Shown here: in pieces, positions 43,846 to 52,463 of the stretch | Layout: the number at the start of each line of letters is the position of its first letter | Numbering within the stretch: the first letter of the stretch is position 1 | NCBI GenBank assembly: GCA_963788125.1 | Contig: CAWBFN010000001.1 | Coordinates: 1,736,001-1,800,000, forward strand | Origin: Bog-473 sp963788125 | Lineage (GTDB): Bacteria > Actinomycetota > Acidimicrobiia > Acidimicrobiales > RAAP-2 | Length of the DNA: 64,000 bases | Direction: 5' to 3' | Position numbers and translations under genes: made by a program | Notes under the pieces: generated by a model | Databases searched by the model: none | Told to the model about the DNA's origin: nothing | The model's input: only the letters and a program-made list of their open reading frames with translations

Positions 43846-44964
43846 TCAGGCAACTCCCTGATCGTCATGTCCAGTGCCGGTTGGCGTGGCGGGTAGTCGC
43901 ACCATGACACAGAGCCCGCCAGCGAGGCGGGGTGCGAGGGTGAGGGTTCCGTCGTGTGCTTGGGTGATGCTTTTGACGATAGCCAAGCCGAGACCGACAC
44001 CTGCGTGGTCAGTGCGGATGCGTTCGGTGCCCCGCTGAAACGGCTCGGCGAGCGTAGAAACGAGCTGTGGGGCTAGCGCATCGCCGGTGTTCTCGACCGT
44101 GAGCTGCACATGCTTGGGGTGAACACTGGTCGTAACCCAAACCGTCCCTCCTCCAGGCAGGTTGTGGACGATCGCGTTCTGCACGAGGTTCGTCGTCAAC
44201 TGAAGGAGGAGCGCTTCTGAGCCGATGGTGGGGGTCAGCTCGCCGAAGCTTTCGATGGCTACGCCACGCGAGTCTGCGAGGGGGAGGAGTGTTTCGGTCG
44301 CTTCCTCGGCGACGAGGGACAGATCGACGGGTACTGGGGTGAAGGACCTCTGGTCGGCGCGGCTGAGGAGCAGCAATGCTTCGGTGAGATCAATCGCTCG
44401 GGTGTTGACGGTGCGGAGGCGGTCGACGAGTTCGCCGGTGTCACAGTTCGGGTCGTTGCGGGCCACGTCGAGGAGGGTCTGGGTGATGGCCAGCGGGGTG
44501 CGCAGCTCGTGGGACGCGTTGGCTGCGAATCTCTGCTGTTCGGCGATTTGCGCTTCGAGCCGGGCAAGCATGGCATCGAAAGCGTCGGCGAGTTCGCGAA
44601 ACTCGTCACGACGTCCTGGTAGCCGGATTCGGTGGGAGAGCGATCCGGATGTGGCCGTGCGGGTGGCGTCGGTGATGCGAGTGAGGGGGGCGAGCATGCG
44701 GCCGGCGAGAAGCCACCCTCCGGCGAGACCGAATATCAGCAGGACCGCCAAGACTTCGGCTGCCCTGGGCGCGAAAACGTGCAGGAGGTTGGACCGGATG
44801 GGAAATACACCATGAATCGGCGTGGGGGTAAGCAACTTGTCGGGGACGTAGCGCAGGAGGAACACCCACACCGCGGCCAGCAGTAGGGCACCGGCGACCA
44901 TGAGGAATCCGGCGTAGCTGAGGGTGAGTTTGAGGCGAACACTCCAACCAGGGGCTCTATCCAC
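43846..44964 (-). CDS. Sensor histidine kinase (two membrane segments, HAMP)
   Basis: 372 residues from a GTG at 44964 that has GGAGGAG in front and overlaps the response regulator stop; ATG 44982 is an alternative. Membrane segments near 12-34 (FLMVAGALLLAAVWVFLL) and 70-95 (VLAVLLIFGLAGGWLLAG) enclose a short external loop of about 35 residues. HAMP, then H-box QRFAANASHELRTPLAITQ, N-box NLVQNAIVHNLPGG and G2 box GVGLGLAIVKSITQAHDG. Cotranscribed with its response regulator; both lie opposite a lipoprotein/efflux operon that is their likely target. Confidence 0.93.
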   Translation of the reverse strand: MDRAPGWSVRLKLTLSYAGFLMVAGALLLAAVWVFLLRYVPDKLLTPTPIHGVFPIRSNLLHVFAPRAAEVLAVLLIFGLAGGWLLAGRMLAPLTRITDATRTATSGSLSHRIRLPGRRDEFRELADAFDAMLARLEAQIAEQQRFAANASHELRTPLAITQTLLDVARNDPNCDTGELVDRLRTVNTRAIDLTEALLLLSRADQRSFTPVPVDLSLVAEEATETLLPLADSRGVAIESFGELTPTIGSEALLLQLTTNLVQNAIVHNLPGGGTVWVTTSVHPKHVQLTVENTGDALAPQLVSTLAEPFQRGTERIRTDHAGVGLGLAIVKSITQAHDGTLTLAPRLAGGLCVMVRLPATPTGTGHDDQGVA

Positions 44965-45652
44965 GGTCTCCTCCCTCAGCATCAATCTCGGGTTGCGTGT
45001 CGATGCGGTAGCCCACGCCGGCCACGGTGGCGATGATCCAGGGCTCACCGAGACGTTTGCGCAGGGCCGAAACGGTGATGCGCACGGCATTGGTGAACGG
45101 GTCTGCGTTCTCATCCCATGCCCGAGCCAGTAGGTCTTCTGCGCTGACGATGCCGCCTTCGGCCGCGACGAGGACGTCGAGCACGGCGAACTGCTTGCGG
45201 GTGAGCGCGACGTAGCGGCCGTCTCGGTAGACCTCGCGGCGGAACGGATCGAGGCGCAAACCTGCGATCTCTTGCACCGGTGGCCGGTGCTGGGCGCGTC
45301 GGCGGTCGAGTGCTCTGAGCCGCAGCACCAGTTCTCGTAGCTCGAACGGTTTGGTGAGGTAGTCGTCGGCGCCGAGTCCGAACCCGGAGGCCTTGTCGTC
45401 AAGCCGGTCGGCTGCGGTGAGCATGAGGATTGGCATGCCGCTGCCGGAGGCGATGATGCGTTCGGCGATTTCGTCGCCGGAGGGGCCGGGGATGTCGCGG
45501 TCGAGGATGGCGATGTCGTAGGCGTTGATGCGCAGCAGCTCGACAGCGGTGTCACCGTCACCGGCGATGTCGGCGGCGATCGCTTCGAGGCGCAAGCCAT
45601 CGCGGATGGCTTCGGCCATGTAGGGCTCGTCCTCGACGATCAGCACACGCAC
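44957..45652 (-). CDS. OmpR-family response regulator
   Basis: 231 residues. Receiver domain with MRVLIVEDEP, phosphoacceptor Asp51 (AYDIAILDRDIPG), TAAD and YLTKPFELRELVLR; winged-helix output domain (RYVALTRKQFAVLDVLVAA, NADPFTNAVRITVSALRKRL, VAGVGYRID). Related over its whole length to the regulator at 49998-50681. Divergent from the lipoprotein gene across a 156-bp spacer, so it probably controls that operon. Confidence 0.94.
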   Translation of the reverse strand: MRVLIVEDEPYMAEAIRDGLRLEAIAADIAGDGDTAVELLRINAYDIAILDRDIPGPSGDEIAERIIASGSGMPILMLTAADRLDDKASGFGLGADDYLTKPFELRELVLRLRALDRRRAQHRPPVQEIAGLRLDPFRREVYRDGRYVALTRKQFAVLDVLVAAEGGIVSAEDLLARAWDENADPFTNAVRITVSALRKRLGEPWIIATVAGVGYRIDTQPEIDAEGGDRG

Positions 45653-45808
45653 ATTCCAGTCAGCCTACGCGTCGGGACATATCGTCCGCGTATCGAGAAA
45701 CCGATACATGCTGGCAACACCAGGCTGTCTTGACTACAGCCATGACTCCGAGCGAACCAACACACGTCGCATGTAACAGCCCCTCGGAATCGACACGCTG
45801 AGGGCCCG

Positions 45809-46366
45809 GTGGTGTTCCAAGGAGGAATCATTCGTCCATCGCACCTGTGGGCGGCCGCGGCCGTGGCCCTGGCAGTAACCCTGGCAGGTTGCTCGGGCGG
45901 GTCCACCGACCCGAACGCTGGCTCCCAGTCGACCACGACCAACGCCTCGTCGGGAGGATCAGGTTCGTCGGGGACGTCGCCGCTCGCTCAAGCGGTGGCC
46001 TACTCCCAATGCATGCGCAGCCACGGCGTCTCGAACTTCCCCGACCCGGTGCTGACGCCCAGCGGCGGCTATGGGTACAGGACCGCCGGAATTGACCCAA
46101 ACTCCGCCGCGTTCCAAGGGGCACTTCAGGCCTGCAAGGGATTGCCATCGCCGTGGAACTCCATCGGCCAGCAACTCACCGCCGCCCAACAGCAGGCGTG
46201 GTTGAACTGGGCCGCATGCATCCGCTCGCACGGCGTGGCGAACTTCCCCGACCCGACGTTCTCGGGCCGCGAAGTGCACGACTCGGGCGTCGGGTCCAAC
46301 TCGCCGCAGCTGCAGTCGGCGATTGGAGCCTGCAAGACACCGTCCGTCGGTGGACTGGGCGGGTGA
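45809..46366 (+). CDS. Lipoprotein with duplicated C[MI]RSHGVxNFPDP motif
   Basis: About 185 residues. Signal sequence with lipobox (VALAVTLAGC), Ser/Thr/Gly-rich linker, then two copies of a motif: QCMRSHGVSNFPDPVLTPSG and ACIRSHGVANFPDPTFSG, each followed by a helix ending in a cysteine (LQACKG, IGACKT). Four cysteines could form two disulfides or bind metal with the histidines. I know this motif from actinobacterial exported proteins of unknown function near efflux systems. Start: GTG 45809 has GAGGG in front. A stronger AAGGAGG precedes an in-frame ATT (45830) that would give a compact signal peptide; which is used is open. Confidence 0.82.
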   Translation: MVFQGGIIRPSHLWAAAAVALAVTLAGCSGGSTDPNAGSQSTTTNASSGGSGSSGTSPLAQAVAYSQCMRSHGVSNFPDPVLTPSGGYGYRTAGIDPNSAAFQGALQACKGLPSPWNSIGQQLTAAQQQAWLNWAACIRSHGVANFPDPTFSGREVHDSGVGSNSPQLQSAIGACKTPSVGGLGG

Positions 46367-46451
46367 CCGGCAACGGAAGGACAGCGGCTGAGCAGCTCAT
46401 CGCCTCCGCTGATGGCGCAGAAGGCAACGTCATCAAAGCAGGCGACCTGGG

Positions 46452-47624
46452 GTGGCGGGTCCCGTGACGCGGAGGACGTGGGTGCTGGCCGGAGCGGCCC
46501 TTCTGGTTGCCGTGGTCGTCACGGACGTCGCGGTTGTACTGCCCGGTGCGAAGCAAGCGACCTCGGCCACAACCGGGCAGCCAGCCAACACCGCAAAAGT
46601 GGAAACGCGGACACTCTCGGCCATGGTCTCGGTGGATGGGGCCTTGACCTATCGGGCGGCCCCGGACGGTTCTCCGTACTCGGTGATCAACCAGGCCAGC
46701 GGCACATACACCGAACTGCCACTGCCGGGCCAGGTGATCTCCGAGGGCCAGGTGCTGTACCGGGTGAACGACAGTCCGGTGGTCCTCCTCTATGGCACGA
46801 CACCCGCCTATCGGACCCTGTCGGCCGGGGTGACTGGCGCCGACGTCGCCGAACTCAACGCCGATCTGGTTGCACTCGGTGACGCCACCTCGGCTCAGCT
46901 CAGTCCAACGTCCACCTCCTTCGGATCGGCCACCACGACCGCTTTGAAGCGGCTCCAGGCCGCGCTGGGGGTGACCCAGAACGGCACCCTGACCCTTGGA
47001 CAAGCAGTGTTCGAACCCAGCGCCGTGCGCGTCACGATTCTGTCCGCCCCGCTCGGGGACAACACCCAGACCGGCCAGACCGTGATGCAGACCACTTCGA
47101 CCACTCGCCAGGTGCAGGTGGCGTTGGACGCCTCCCAACAGACCGACGTGGCCGTCGGGGACACGGTGACCATCACCCTGCCCAACAATCAGACCACGCC
47201 CGGTGTCGTCGCCTCGGTGGGGACAGTGGCCACCTGCCCAACGAGTTCGGCGTCCGGCGGCTCCAGCTCTGGCGCCGCTGCGCAGGGAACGGGCACCTGC
47301 TCGTCGGGCGGCTCGGGGGCAAACACGACACCCACCGTCGCGATGGACGTCACCCCCTCCGATCCTGCCGCCACGGGAACCTGGGATCAGGCCCCGGTGC
47401 AGGTCTCCATCACCACGGCCAAGGTGCCCAGTGCACTGGTGGTACCCGTGACCGCGCTGCTGGCCCAGTCCAGCGGTGGCTACGCCGTCGAGGTCGTGGA
47501 CGCAGGCGGGATCAACCATCTGGTGGCCGTCTCGCTCGGACTGTTCGACGACGCCGACGGGCTGGTACAGGTCACCAGCTCGGACCTGGCCGCTGGCCAA
47601 CGAGTGGTGGTCCCGAGCACATGA
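46452..47624 (+). CDS. Membrane-fusion (HlyD/MacA-like) protein with peptidoglycan-binding domain
   Basis: 390 residues. N-terminal membrane segment (WVLAGAALLVAVVVTDVAVV), a biotinyl-lipoyl-like strand pair around residues 75-115 (LPLPGQVISEGQVLYRVND), a peptidoglycan-binding-like insertion (about 125-175, LSAGVTGADVAELNADL and TTTALKRLQAALGV), and a C-terminal beta domain ending VTSSDLAAGQRVVVPS. A Ser/Gly-rich stretch with two cysteines lies near 265-290. It is the periplasm-side partner of the ABC transporter encoded next; its stop overlaps that start. GTG 46464 is an alternative start. Confidence 0.85.
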   Translation: MAGPVTRRTWVLAGAALLVAVVVTDVAVVLPGAKQATSATTGQPANTAKVETRTLSAMVSVDGALTYRAAPDGSPYSVINQASGTYTELPLPGQVISEGQVLYRVNDSPVVLLYGTTPAYRTLSAGVTGADVAELNADLVALGDATSAQLSPTSTSFGSATTTALKRLQAALGVTQNGTLTLGQAVFEPSAVRVTILSAPLGDNTQTGQTVMQTTSTTRQVQVALDASQQTDVAVGDTVTITLPNNQTTPGVVASVGTVATCPTSSASGGSSSGAAAQGTGTCSSGGSGANTTPTVAMDVTPSDPAATGTWDQAPVQVSITTAKVPSALVVPVTALLAQSSGGYAVEVVDAGGINHLVAVSLGLFDDADGLVQVTSSDLAAGQRVVVPST

Positions 47625-48475
47625 CCGACTCCCTGCCGCCCATGCCCGACGGCAATGCGGCCGCGGCGCTAGGGGCTCCGGTGCTCGACGTCGACGACGT
47701 CACGAAGAGCTACTCCGGCGAGCCGCCCGTGCAGGCCCTGCGCGGGGTTAGCCTCGCCATCGGCCAAGGCGAGCTGGTCGGGATCGTCGGGCCATCGGGG
47801 TCAGGCAAGACCACCCTGATGCAACTGATGGGAACCCTTGACCAGCCCACCAGCGGCCGGGTGCGGATCACCGGGCACGACGTCGCCACCATGGCCGACG
47901 ACGACGTGGCCTACATGCGCGCCACACGGATCGGGTTCGTCTTCCAGCAGTTCTTCCTGGCCGAGCACTCCACCGTGCTGGACAACGTGGCCGACGGGCT
48001 CCTCTACGCGGGCATCCCCATCAAGCAGCGCCGCCAGCGCGCCCTTGACACCCTGGACCTGGTGGGACTGGCCGAGCGCCCCCATTTCCGTCCCACACAG
48101 CTTTCGGGGGGCCAACGCCAACGGGTCGCCATCGCCCGGGCTTTGGTCGGCCAGCCAGCCATCGTGCTCGCCGACGAGCCGACCGGCAATCTGGACCAGG
48201 CCACCGGGCAGTCCATACTGGCCCTGATCGACCAGCTCCACCAGGCCGGCTCGACCATCGTGGTCATCACCCACGACCACGCCATCGCTGAGCGCATGCC
48301 CCGCACGGTCAGGATTCTCGACGGCCGTGTGGTCGCCGACACCGGACCCGCCGCAGAGATCGCCACCCGGCTGCCACCGCTCGCCTACCTGGCTCATCCC
48401 CCCACTCACGCGGCGCAGGCTGCGACCGGCGCACCCGTCCATCAGGAGCAGCCGTGCCCGCCGCCGTCACCTTGA
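47621..48475 (+). CDS. ABC transporter ATPase (MacB/LolD type)
   Basis: 284 residues. Walker A GIVGPSGSGKTTLMQLMGTL, Q-loop GFVFQQFFLAEHSTVLDNV, signature QLSGGQRQRVAIARALVGQ, Walker B AIVLADEPTGNLD and H-loop VVITHDHAIAERM. The DEPTGNLD form and the Q-loop are typical of the MacB/LolD group that powers mechanotransmission rather than classical transport. Extra Ala/Pro-rich tail of 40 residues overlaps the permease gene by 22 bases. Confidence 0.95.
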   Translation: MTDSLPPMPDGNAAAALGAPVLDVDDVTKSYSGEPPVQALRGVSLAIGQGELVGIVGPSGSGKTTLMQLMGTLDQPTSGRVRITGHDVATMADDDVAYMRATRIGFVFQQFFLAEHSTVLDNVADGLLYAGIPIKQRRQRALDTLDLVGLAERPHFRPTQLSGGQRQRVAIARALVGQPAIVLADEPTGNLDQATGQSILALIDQLHQAGSTIVVITHDHAIAERMPRTVRILDGRVVADTGPAAEIATRLPPLAYLAHPPTHAAQAATGAPVHQEQPCPPPSP

Positions 48476-49662
48476 GCCGGAGGCGGCTACCGCTCTCCGA
48501 TCTGACCCGGCTTTCCACTGTCGGACTACGGACGCGGAAGCTGCGGGCCGGGCTGTCCGCTCTCGGTATCGCCATTGGCGTCGCCGCCATCGTCGCCGTC
48601 CTCGGCCTCTCGTCCTCGTCCCAAGCCGGCTTGCTCAACGAGATCAGCCAACTCGGCACCAACCTGCTCACCGTCAGCAACGGCGAGAGTGTCACCGGCG
48701 CCCCAGCCGAGCTGCCAATCACGGCACCAGCGATGATCGGCCGGATCAAGGGCGTACAGCAGGTGCAGACCACCGGGACGGTGAGCGGCGCCAACGCCTA
48801 CCGTAACCCCTACATCCCCTCCATCGACACCAACGCCTTGACCGTCCAAGCAGCATCCGTCGACCTCCTCCCGGTGGTCGCCACCAGCGTCGCCCAGGGC
48901 CGTTACCTCAACGCGGCAACCGCCAAAGAACCCGTCGCTGTCCTCGGCGCCGCCGCCGCGCAGCGCCTCGGGATCGACCGCGTCTACCCCGGCGAACGCA
49001 TCTGGGTCGGCGGTCAATGGTTGTACGTGGTCGGCATCCTCAGACCGACCGTGCTGGTCTCTGCGGTCGACTCATCTGTTCTGGTCGGCTACCCCGCGGC
49101 GGCGAAGTACCTCGGCTTCGACGGGCTTCCCTCCACCATCTACGTCCGAGCCCAGAACGACCGGGTCACTGCGGTCGACAACCTTCTCGGCGCCACCGCC
49201 AACCCTGAGAATCCCAGCGGGGTCAACGTCAGCCAACCCTCCGACGTCCTAGTCGCTCAAGCCGAGGCCAAGAGTGCCCTAAACGGCCTGTTTCTCGGCC
49301 TCGGCGCCGTCGCACTCTTGGTCGGCGCGGTCGGCGTCGCCAACATCATGATCATCTCCGTCCTCGAACGCCGCTCCGAGATCGGCCTACGCCGCGCGCT
49401 CGGCGCCAGCAAAGGCCACATCCGCACCCAGTTTCTCTCCGAAGCCGTTCTTCTCGGTCTCCTTGGCGGCGTTGTCGGCGTTGCGCTCGGAGTCGTTTCC
49501 ACCGCTGTCTACGCCCACACCAAAGGTTGGGCCACCGTCGTGCCACCAGAAGCCTGGCTCGGCGGCTTCGCCGCTTCCCTGATCATCGGCGCGGTCGCCG
49601 GGCTAATGCCCGCCCTGCGTGCCGCACGGATGTCACCGACCCAGGCGCTGTGGAGCATGTGA
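48454..49662 (+). CDS. MacB/FtsX-type ABC permease
   Basis: 402 residues from a GTG. Topology: one membrane segment near 33-55 (LSALGIAIGVAAIVAVLGL), a large external MacB-PCD domain (about 60-265), then three segments near 272-295, 325-350 and 365-385. The cytoplasmic coupling motif ISVLERRSEIGLRRALGASK is diagnostic. The tripartite set (fusion protein, ATPase, permease) resembles MacAB-like systems that export peptides, lipids or antibiotics, or sense cell-wall damage. Substrate unknown. Confidence 0.94.
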   Translation: MPAAVTLSRRRLPLSDLTRLSTVGLRTRKLRAGLSALGIAIGVAAIVAVLGLSSSSQAGLLNEISQLGTNLLTVSNGESVTGAPAELPITAPAMIGRIKGVQQVQTTGTVSGANAYRNPYIPSIDTNALTVQAASVDLLPVVATSVAQGRYLNAATAKEPVAVLGAAAAQRLGIDRVYPGERIWVGGQWLYVVGILRPTVLVSAVDSSVLVGYPAAAKYLGFDGLPSTIYVRAQNDRVTAVDNLLGATANPENPSGVNVSQPSDVLVAQAEAKSALNGLFLGLGAVALLVGAVGVANIMIISVLERRSEIGLRRALGASKGHIRTQFLSEAVLLGLLGGVVGVALGVVSTAVYAHTKGWATVVPPEAWLGGFAASLIIGAVAGLMPALRAARMSPTQALWSM

Positions 49663-49997
49663 GCCTCGTCGATCGAGTGGACGCATCCTTTTGAACTACT
49701 TGGCGGACGCTGGACGATCGCTCCAAAACATCCCAACAAACATCCCTACTATTTCGCAATTTTGTGTGGCATTGGGAGGCACATTTCTCCCAGAAATCCC
49801 TGGTCAACGCGCTTCTACATCACCGGGCATCATCTGACTCGGACGACTAGCAAAATCCCGCCTATCGGCCGACTCACCGGTAATAGCCGTTTGACCAGGT
49901 ACTCTATCTGGAGCAAGGCAACGATTGACACCAACGTGGCCCAATCGTGGCCCAATCTGGACACCCTGCGGTGAGCACGGCCGCGTTCAGTCGACCT
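49663..49997. other. Non-coding spacer with the second att-like repeat
   Basis: 335 bases between the permease stop and the next regulator stop. AT-richer than the core genome. Contains the 26-base rnpB-derived repeat (49854-49879) and, just behind it, a short direct repeat gtggcccaatc/gtggcccaatct (49936-49959). The small reading frames here have no recognisable features. Confidence 0.6.
49854..49879 (+). repeat. Direct repeat copy 2 (candidate att site, rnpB 3' fragment)
   Basis: Exact 26-base copy of rnpB positions 43761-43786 in the same orientation, without any further rnpB sequence around it. Flanking bases differ on both sides apart from scattered matches. This is what an attachment-site duplication left by insertion at the rnpB 3' end would look like. 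Confidence 0.8.
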
Positions 49998-50681
49998 TCA
50001 ATCACCCTGTTGAGGATCCGACGCGAGGGAAATGCGATATCCCACATTGGGAATGTTTTCGATGACCGAGGGCTCACCAAGCTTGCGTCGCAGGCGGCTG
50101 ATGGTGACAAACACGGTATTGGTAAAAGGGTTGGCGTGCTCGTCCCATACCTGTTCGAGCAGGTCTTCGGAGCTGAGGAAGGCGGGGTGAGATCTCAGCA
50201 TCGCTTCGAGAACGGCGAACTCCTTTGTAGAGAGATCAAGGCGCCGGCCATCGCGATTAGCGGTGCGAGAACGGGGATCAAGCTCGACACCAGCAGCACG
50301 GAAGACCCGGTGGCGAGCTCCAGGTTGGCGACGTGCGAGGGCGCGTACTCTTAGAACCAGTTCCGGAAAGTGAAAGGGTTTGGTGAGGTAGTCGTCGGCT
50401 CCAAGATTGAGTCCGGCGACGCGTTCGGCCGGAGATCCAGAGGCCGTCAACATCAATACCATTGCCGGCTTATCTCCCTCGGTGATCATTCGGCAGATCG
50501 TGTCCCCGTGCAGTCCAGGGAGATCGCGGTCGAGAACCACCACGTCATAGGCGTTCTGGTCCAGTTTTGATGCTGCGTCTCGGCCGTCGTAGGCGACATC
50601 GACGGCCATACCTTGGTCTCGGAGCCCCTCGACCACGACGCCAGCCAGGCGACGGGAGTCCTCCACGACCAGCACCCTCAT
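49998..50681 (-). CDS. OmpR-family response regulator
   Basis: 227 residues. Receiver: MRVLVVEDSR, Asp51 in AYDVVVLDRDLPG, LTASGSPAER, YLTKPFHFPELVLR. Output winged helix: RLDLSTKEFAVLEAMLRSHP, NPFTNTVFVTISRLRRKLGE, IPNVGYRIS. Clearly paralogous to the regulator at 44957-45652. Its ATG overlaps the kinase stop (ATGA). Here the kinase comes first in the operon, the reverse of the other pair. Confidence 0.94.
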   Translation of the reverse strand: MRVLVVEDSRRLAGVVVEGLRDQGMAVDVAYDGRDAASKLDQNAYDVVVLDRDLPGLHGDTICRMITEGDKPAMVLMLTASGSPAERVAGLNLGADDYLTKPFHFPELVLRVRALARRQPGARHRVFRAAGVELDPRSRTANRDGRRLDLSTKEFAVLEAMLRSHPAFLSSEDLLEQVWDEHANPFTNTVFVTISRLRRKLGEPSVIENIPNVGYRISLASDPQQGD

Positions 50682-51970
50682 GTCGAAGCTCCAACGGGCA
50701 CGGATGCGACCTTCGGCAAGTCAATGACCACTTGGAGTCCGCCTCCGCCGAGGGCGTGGAGCTCCAAAGTTCCTTCATGGGCCTCCACGACGGCTGCGAC
50801 GATCGAGAGCCCGAGACCGGTGCCAGTGTCCGACTCGGTGCGATCGGCTCCGTGCCGCCGGAAGGGTTGCAGCAACTCCGATACGGCCTCGTTGGCGATG
50901 AAAGGACCGCCGTTTTCCACAATAAAACGAACGTTTGCTCCTTCAGTCTGCGTACTGGCTCGGATCCAACCTCCTCGTTCGTTATGCCGAACGGCATTAT
51001 CCACAACGTTCTCCACCATGCGACTGAGCAACGTCTCGCTCCCGGTGACCGGAACGTCGGAGAAGTCTTCGAATTCGACGGCAAGATCCATCTCGGCGAT
51101 GGCAGTGAGCCGTCGCTCGATGGCGGCCGATATGAGATCGTCGAGCGAAATCGGTGCTCCGTCTGTCGTTCCCCGCTGGGCCCGAGCGAGGGCGAGCAGA
51201 CTTTCCAGCAGCCGGTCGACGTGATCAAGCTCATCATGCAGCCGATCGGCCAGGGTCCCCATCTGCTCGGGCACCGGTCCGGGCTTGGCCATAGCCACGT
51301 CGAGAGACGCCCGCATCGTGGCCAGAGGCGTTCGGAGTTCATGCGATGCATTAGCCACGAACTGACGTTGCGATTGAAATGATCCCTCAAGACGCTCGAT
51401 GAGATCATCGAACGTGTCCCCCAGTTCCTTGAGCTCGTCACTTGGCCCTTGGAGCTGTAGGCGTTCGTGCAGGTTCGTGGCCGAGATATCTCGGGCGGCA
51501 CTCGTGATTGTGCGCAGGGGTCGCAGCGTACGTCCAGCCATCAGCCAACCGAGTCCGATGGCGAGCATGGCCATAACGGCAACGCCGAGAGCCGAAAAGA
51601 GGATCAAAAGGTGGAGGTCGCTGTTGTGTTGACGCGAAGCGACCGACAGTAGCTGAATGTTCACCTGGCGCCCTTGACTCTGGGTGACAAACCCTGGGCC
51701 GAAGGAAGGATGTGCCTTTCCGAACCCCGGGCGATCCGATGAGGTGCCGACCGGAGTAAGAATTGCCTTAATACGAGACGTTACGCCGACGGGGAAGTTG
51801 ACCTCGTCCCTGGTCGTCGTGCGGCTCCACAGCACGTCGGTCATGATCAATAGCGCTCCACCCGAGCCGAGGAAGAGGACGCCGTAGAGAAGGGTGAGAC
51901 GGAGCCGAACCGTTCGTCGAGGCAGGCGAGCCCAGACCCGGGCCTTGGCGAATCGTTGACGTAAGCGCAT
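50678..51970 (-). CDS. Sensor histidine kinase (two membrane segments, HAMP)
   Basis: 430 residues from the ATG at 51970, preceded by GAGGGACC. Membrane segments near 28-48 (LTLLYGVLFLGSGGALLIM) and 108-135 (ILFSALGVAVMAMLAIGLGW) flank an external region of about 60 residues. HAMP (RTLRPLRTITSAARDISATN), H-box RQFVANASHELRTPLATMR, N-box NVVDNAVRHNERGG and G2 box GTGLGLSIVAAVVEAHEG. In-frame starts farther upstream (up to 52216) add a low-complexity extension and are less likely. Confidence 0.92.
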   Translation of the reverse strand: MRLRQRFAKARVWARLPRRTVRLRLTLLYGVLFLGSGGALLIMTDVLWSRTTTRDEVNFPVGVTSRIKAILTPVGTSSDRPGFGKAHPSFGPGFVTQSQGRQVNIQLLSVASRQHNSDLHLLILFSALGVAVMAMLAIGLGWLMAGRTLRPLRTITSAARDISATNLHERLQLQGPSDELKELGDTFDDLIERLEGSFQSQRQFVANASHELRTPLATMRASLDVAMAKPGPVPEQMGTLADRLHDELDHVDRLLESLLALARAQRGTTDGAPISLDDLISAAIERRLTAIAEMDLAVEFEDFSDVPVTGSETLLSRMVENVVDNAVRHNERGGWIRASTQTEGANVRFIVENGGPFIANEAVSELLQPFRRHGADRTESDTGTGLGLSIVAAVVEAHEGTLELHALGGGGLQVVIDLPKVASVPVGAST

Positions 51971-52463
51971 GGGTCCCTCGATGTCTGTAGTGCCAGCATC
52001 CGACGATCCTTGGGATCGGATCTTGCCAATCTTGGCGTCCGCAGTGCCCCTCGTCATCGTCGTTCCCGCCATCTGATCACGACACCGGTATCCGCCATCA
52101 GGCGGGACTGAACGGATCGGGGCTTGCGGGGCGTGGCCTGGGCATTGGCGCTCCTGATCTGACGTAGAGCCGAGGGTCGTTCGGCCACAGGTCCATTCCA
52201 GGATGCCCGAACGCACCTAACAGGGGATTAACAGACTCCGTTAAGTCCCTGTGAGCGCCCATGTCGTACAACTCCCTTTTGCCGCGCGCCTTCGATGCGG
52301 CCTACCCACCGGGAGAAGGACAATGGCAAGCGCTGACCGATATTCGTGCCCTGAAGCCGTGGTTCTGCTTGGGCGGTCCCTGGGAGAGGGCAGTGCCAGC
52401 CAATGGTGCTCCCCGTGATCGTCCGACCACGATCATCCTCTTGTCCATGGCGGGACCTCCACC
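51971..52463. other. 493-bp spacer without a convincing gene
   Basis: Lies between divergent histidine kinase and membrane-protein genes. Short frames on both strands lack motifs and codon bias. It holds the inverted repeat 52220-52252 and presumably both promoters. Confidence 0.55.
52220..52252. promoter_or_regulatory. Imperfect 13-bp inverted repeat (operator or hairpin)
   Basis: acaggggattaac, loop agactcc, gttaagtccctgt: 11 of 13 positions pair. The GTTAA cores suggest a two-fold protein site. It lies 250 bases before the kinase start and about 210 before the membrane-protein gene, in the divergent spacer. Confidence 0.45.

Noticed and set aside
43789..49853. Search for an integrase, transposase or excisionase inside the putative island
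   Set aside because: All frames of usable size are accounted for by the regulator, lipoprotein and transporter genes; none has recombinase motifs.
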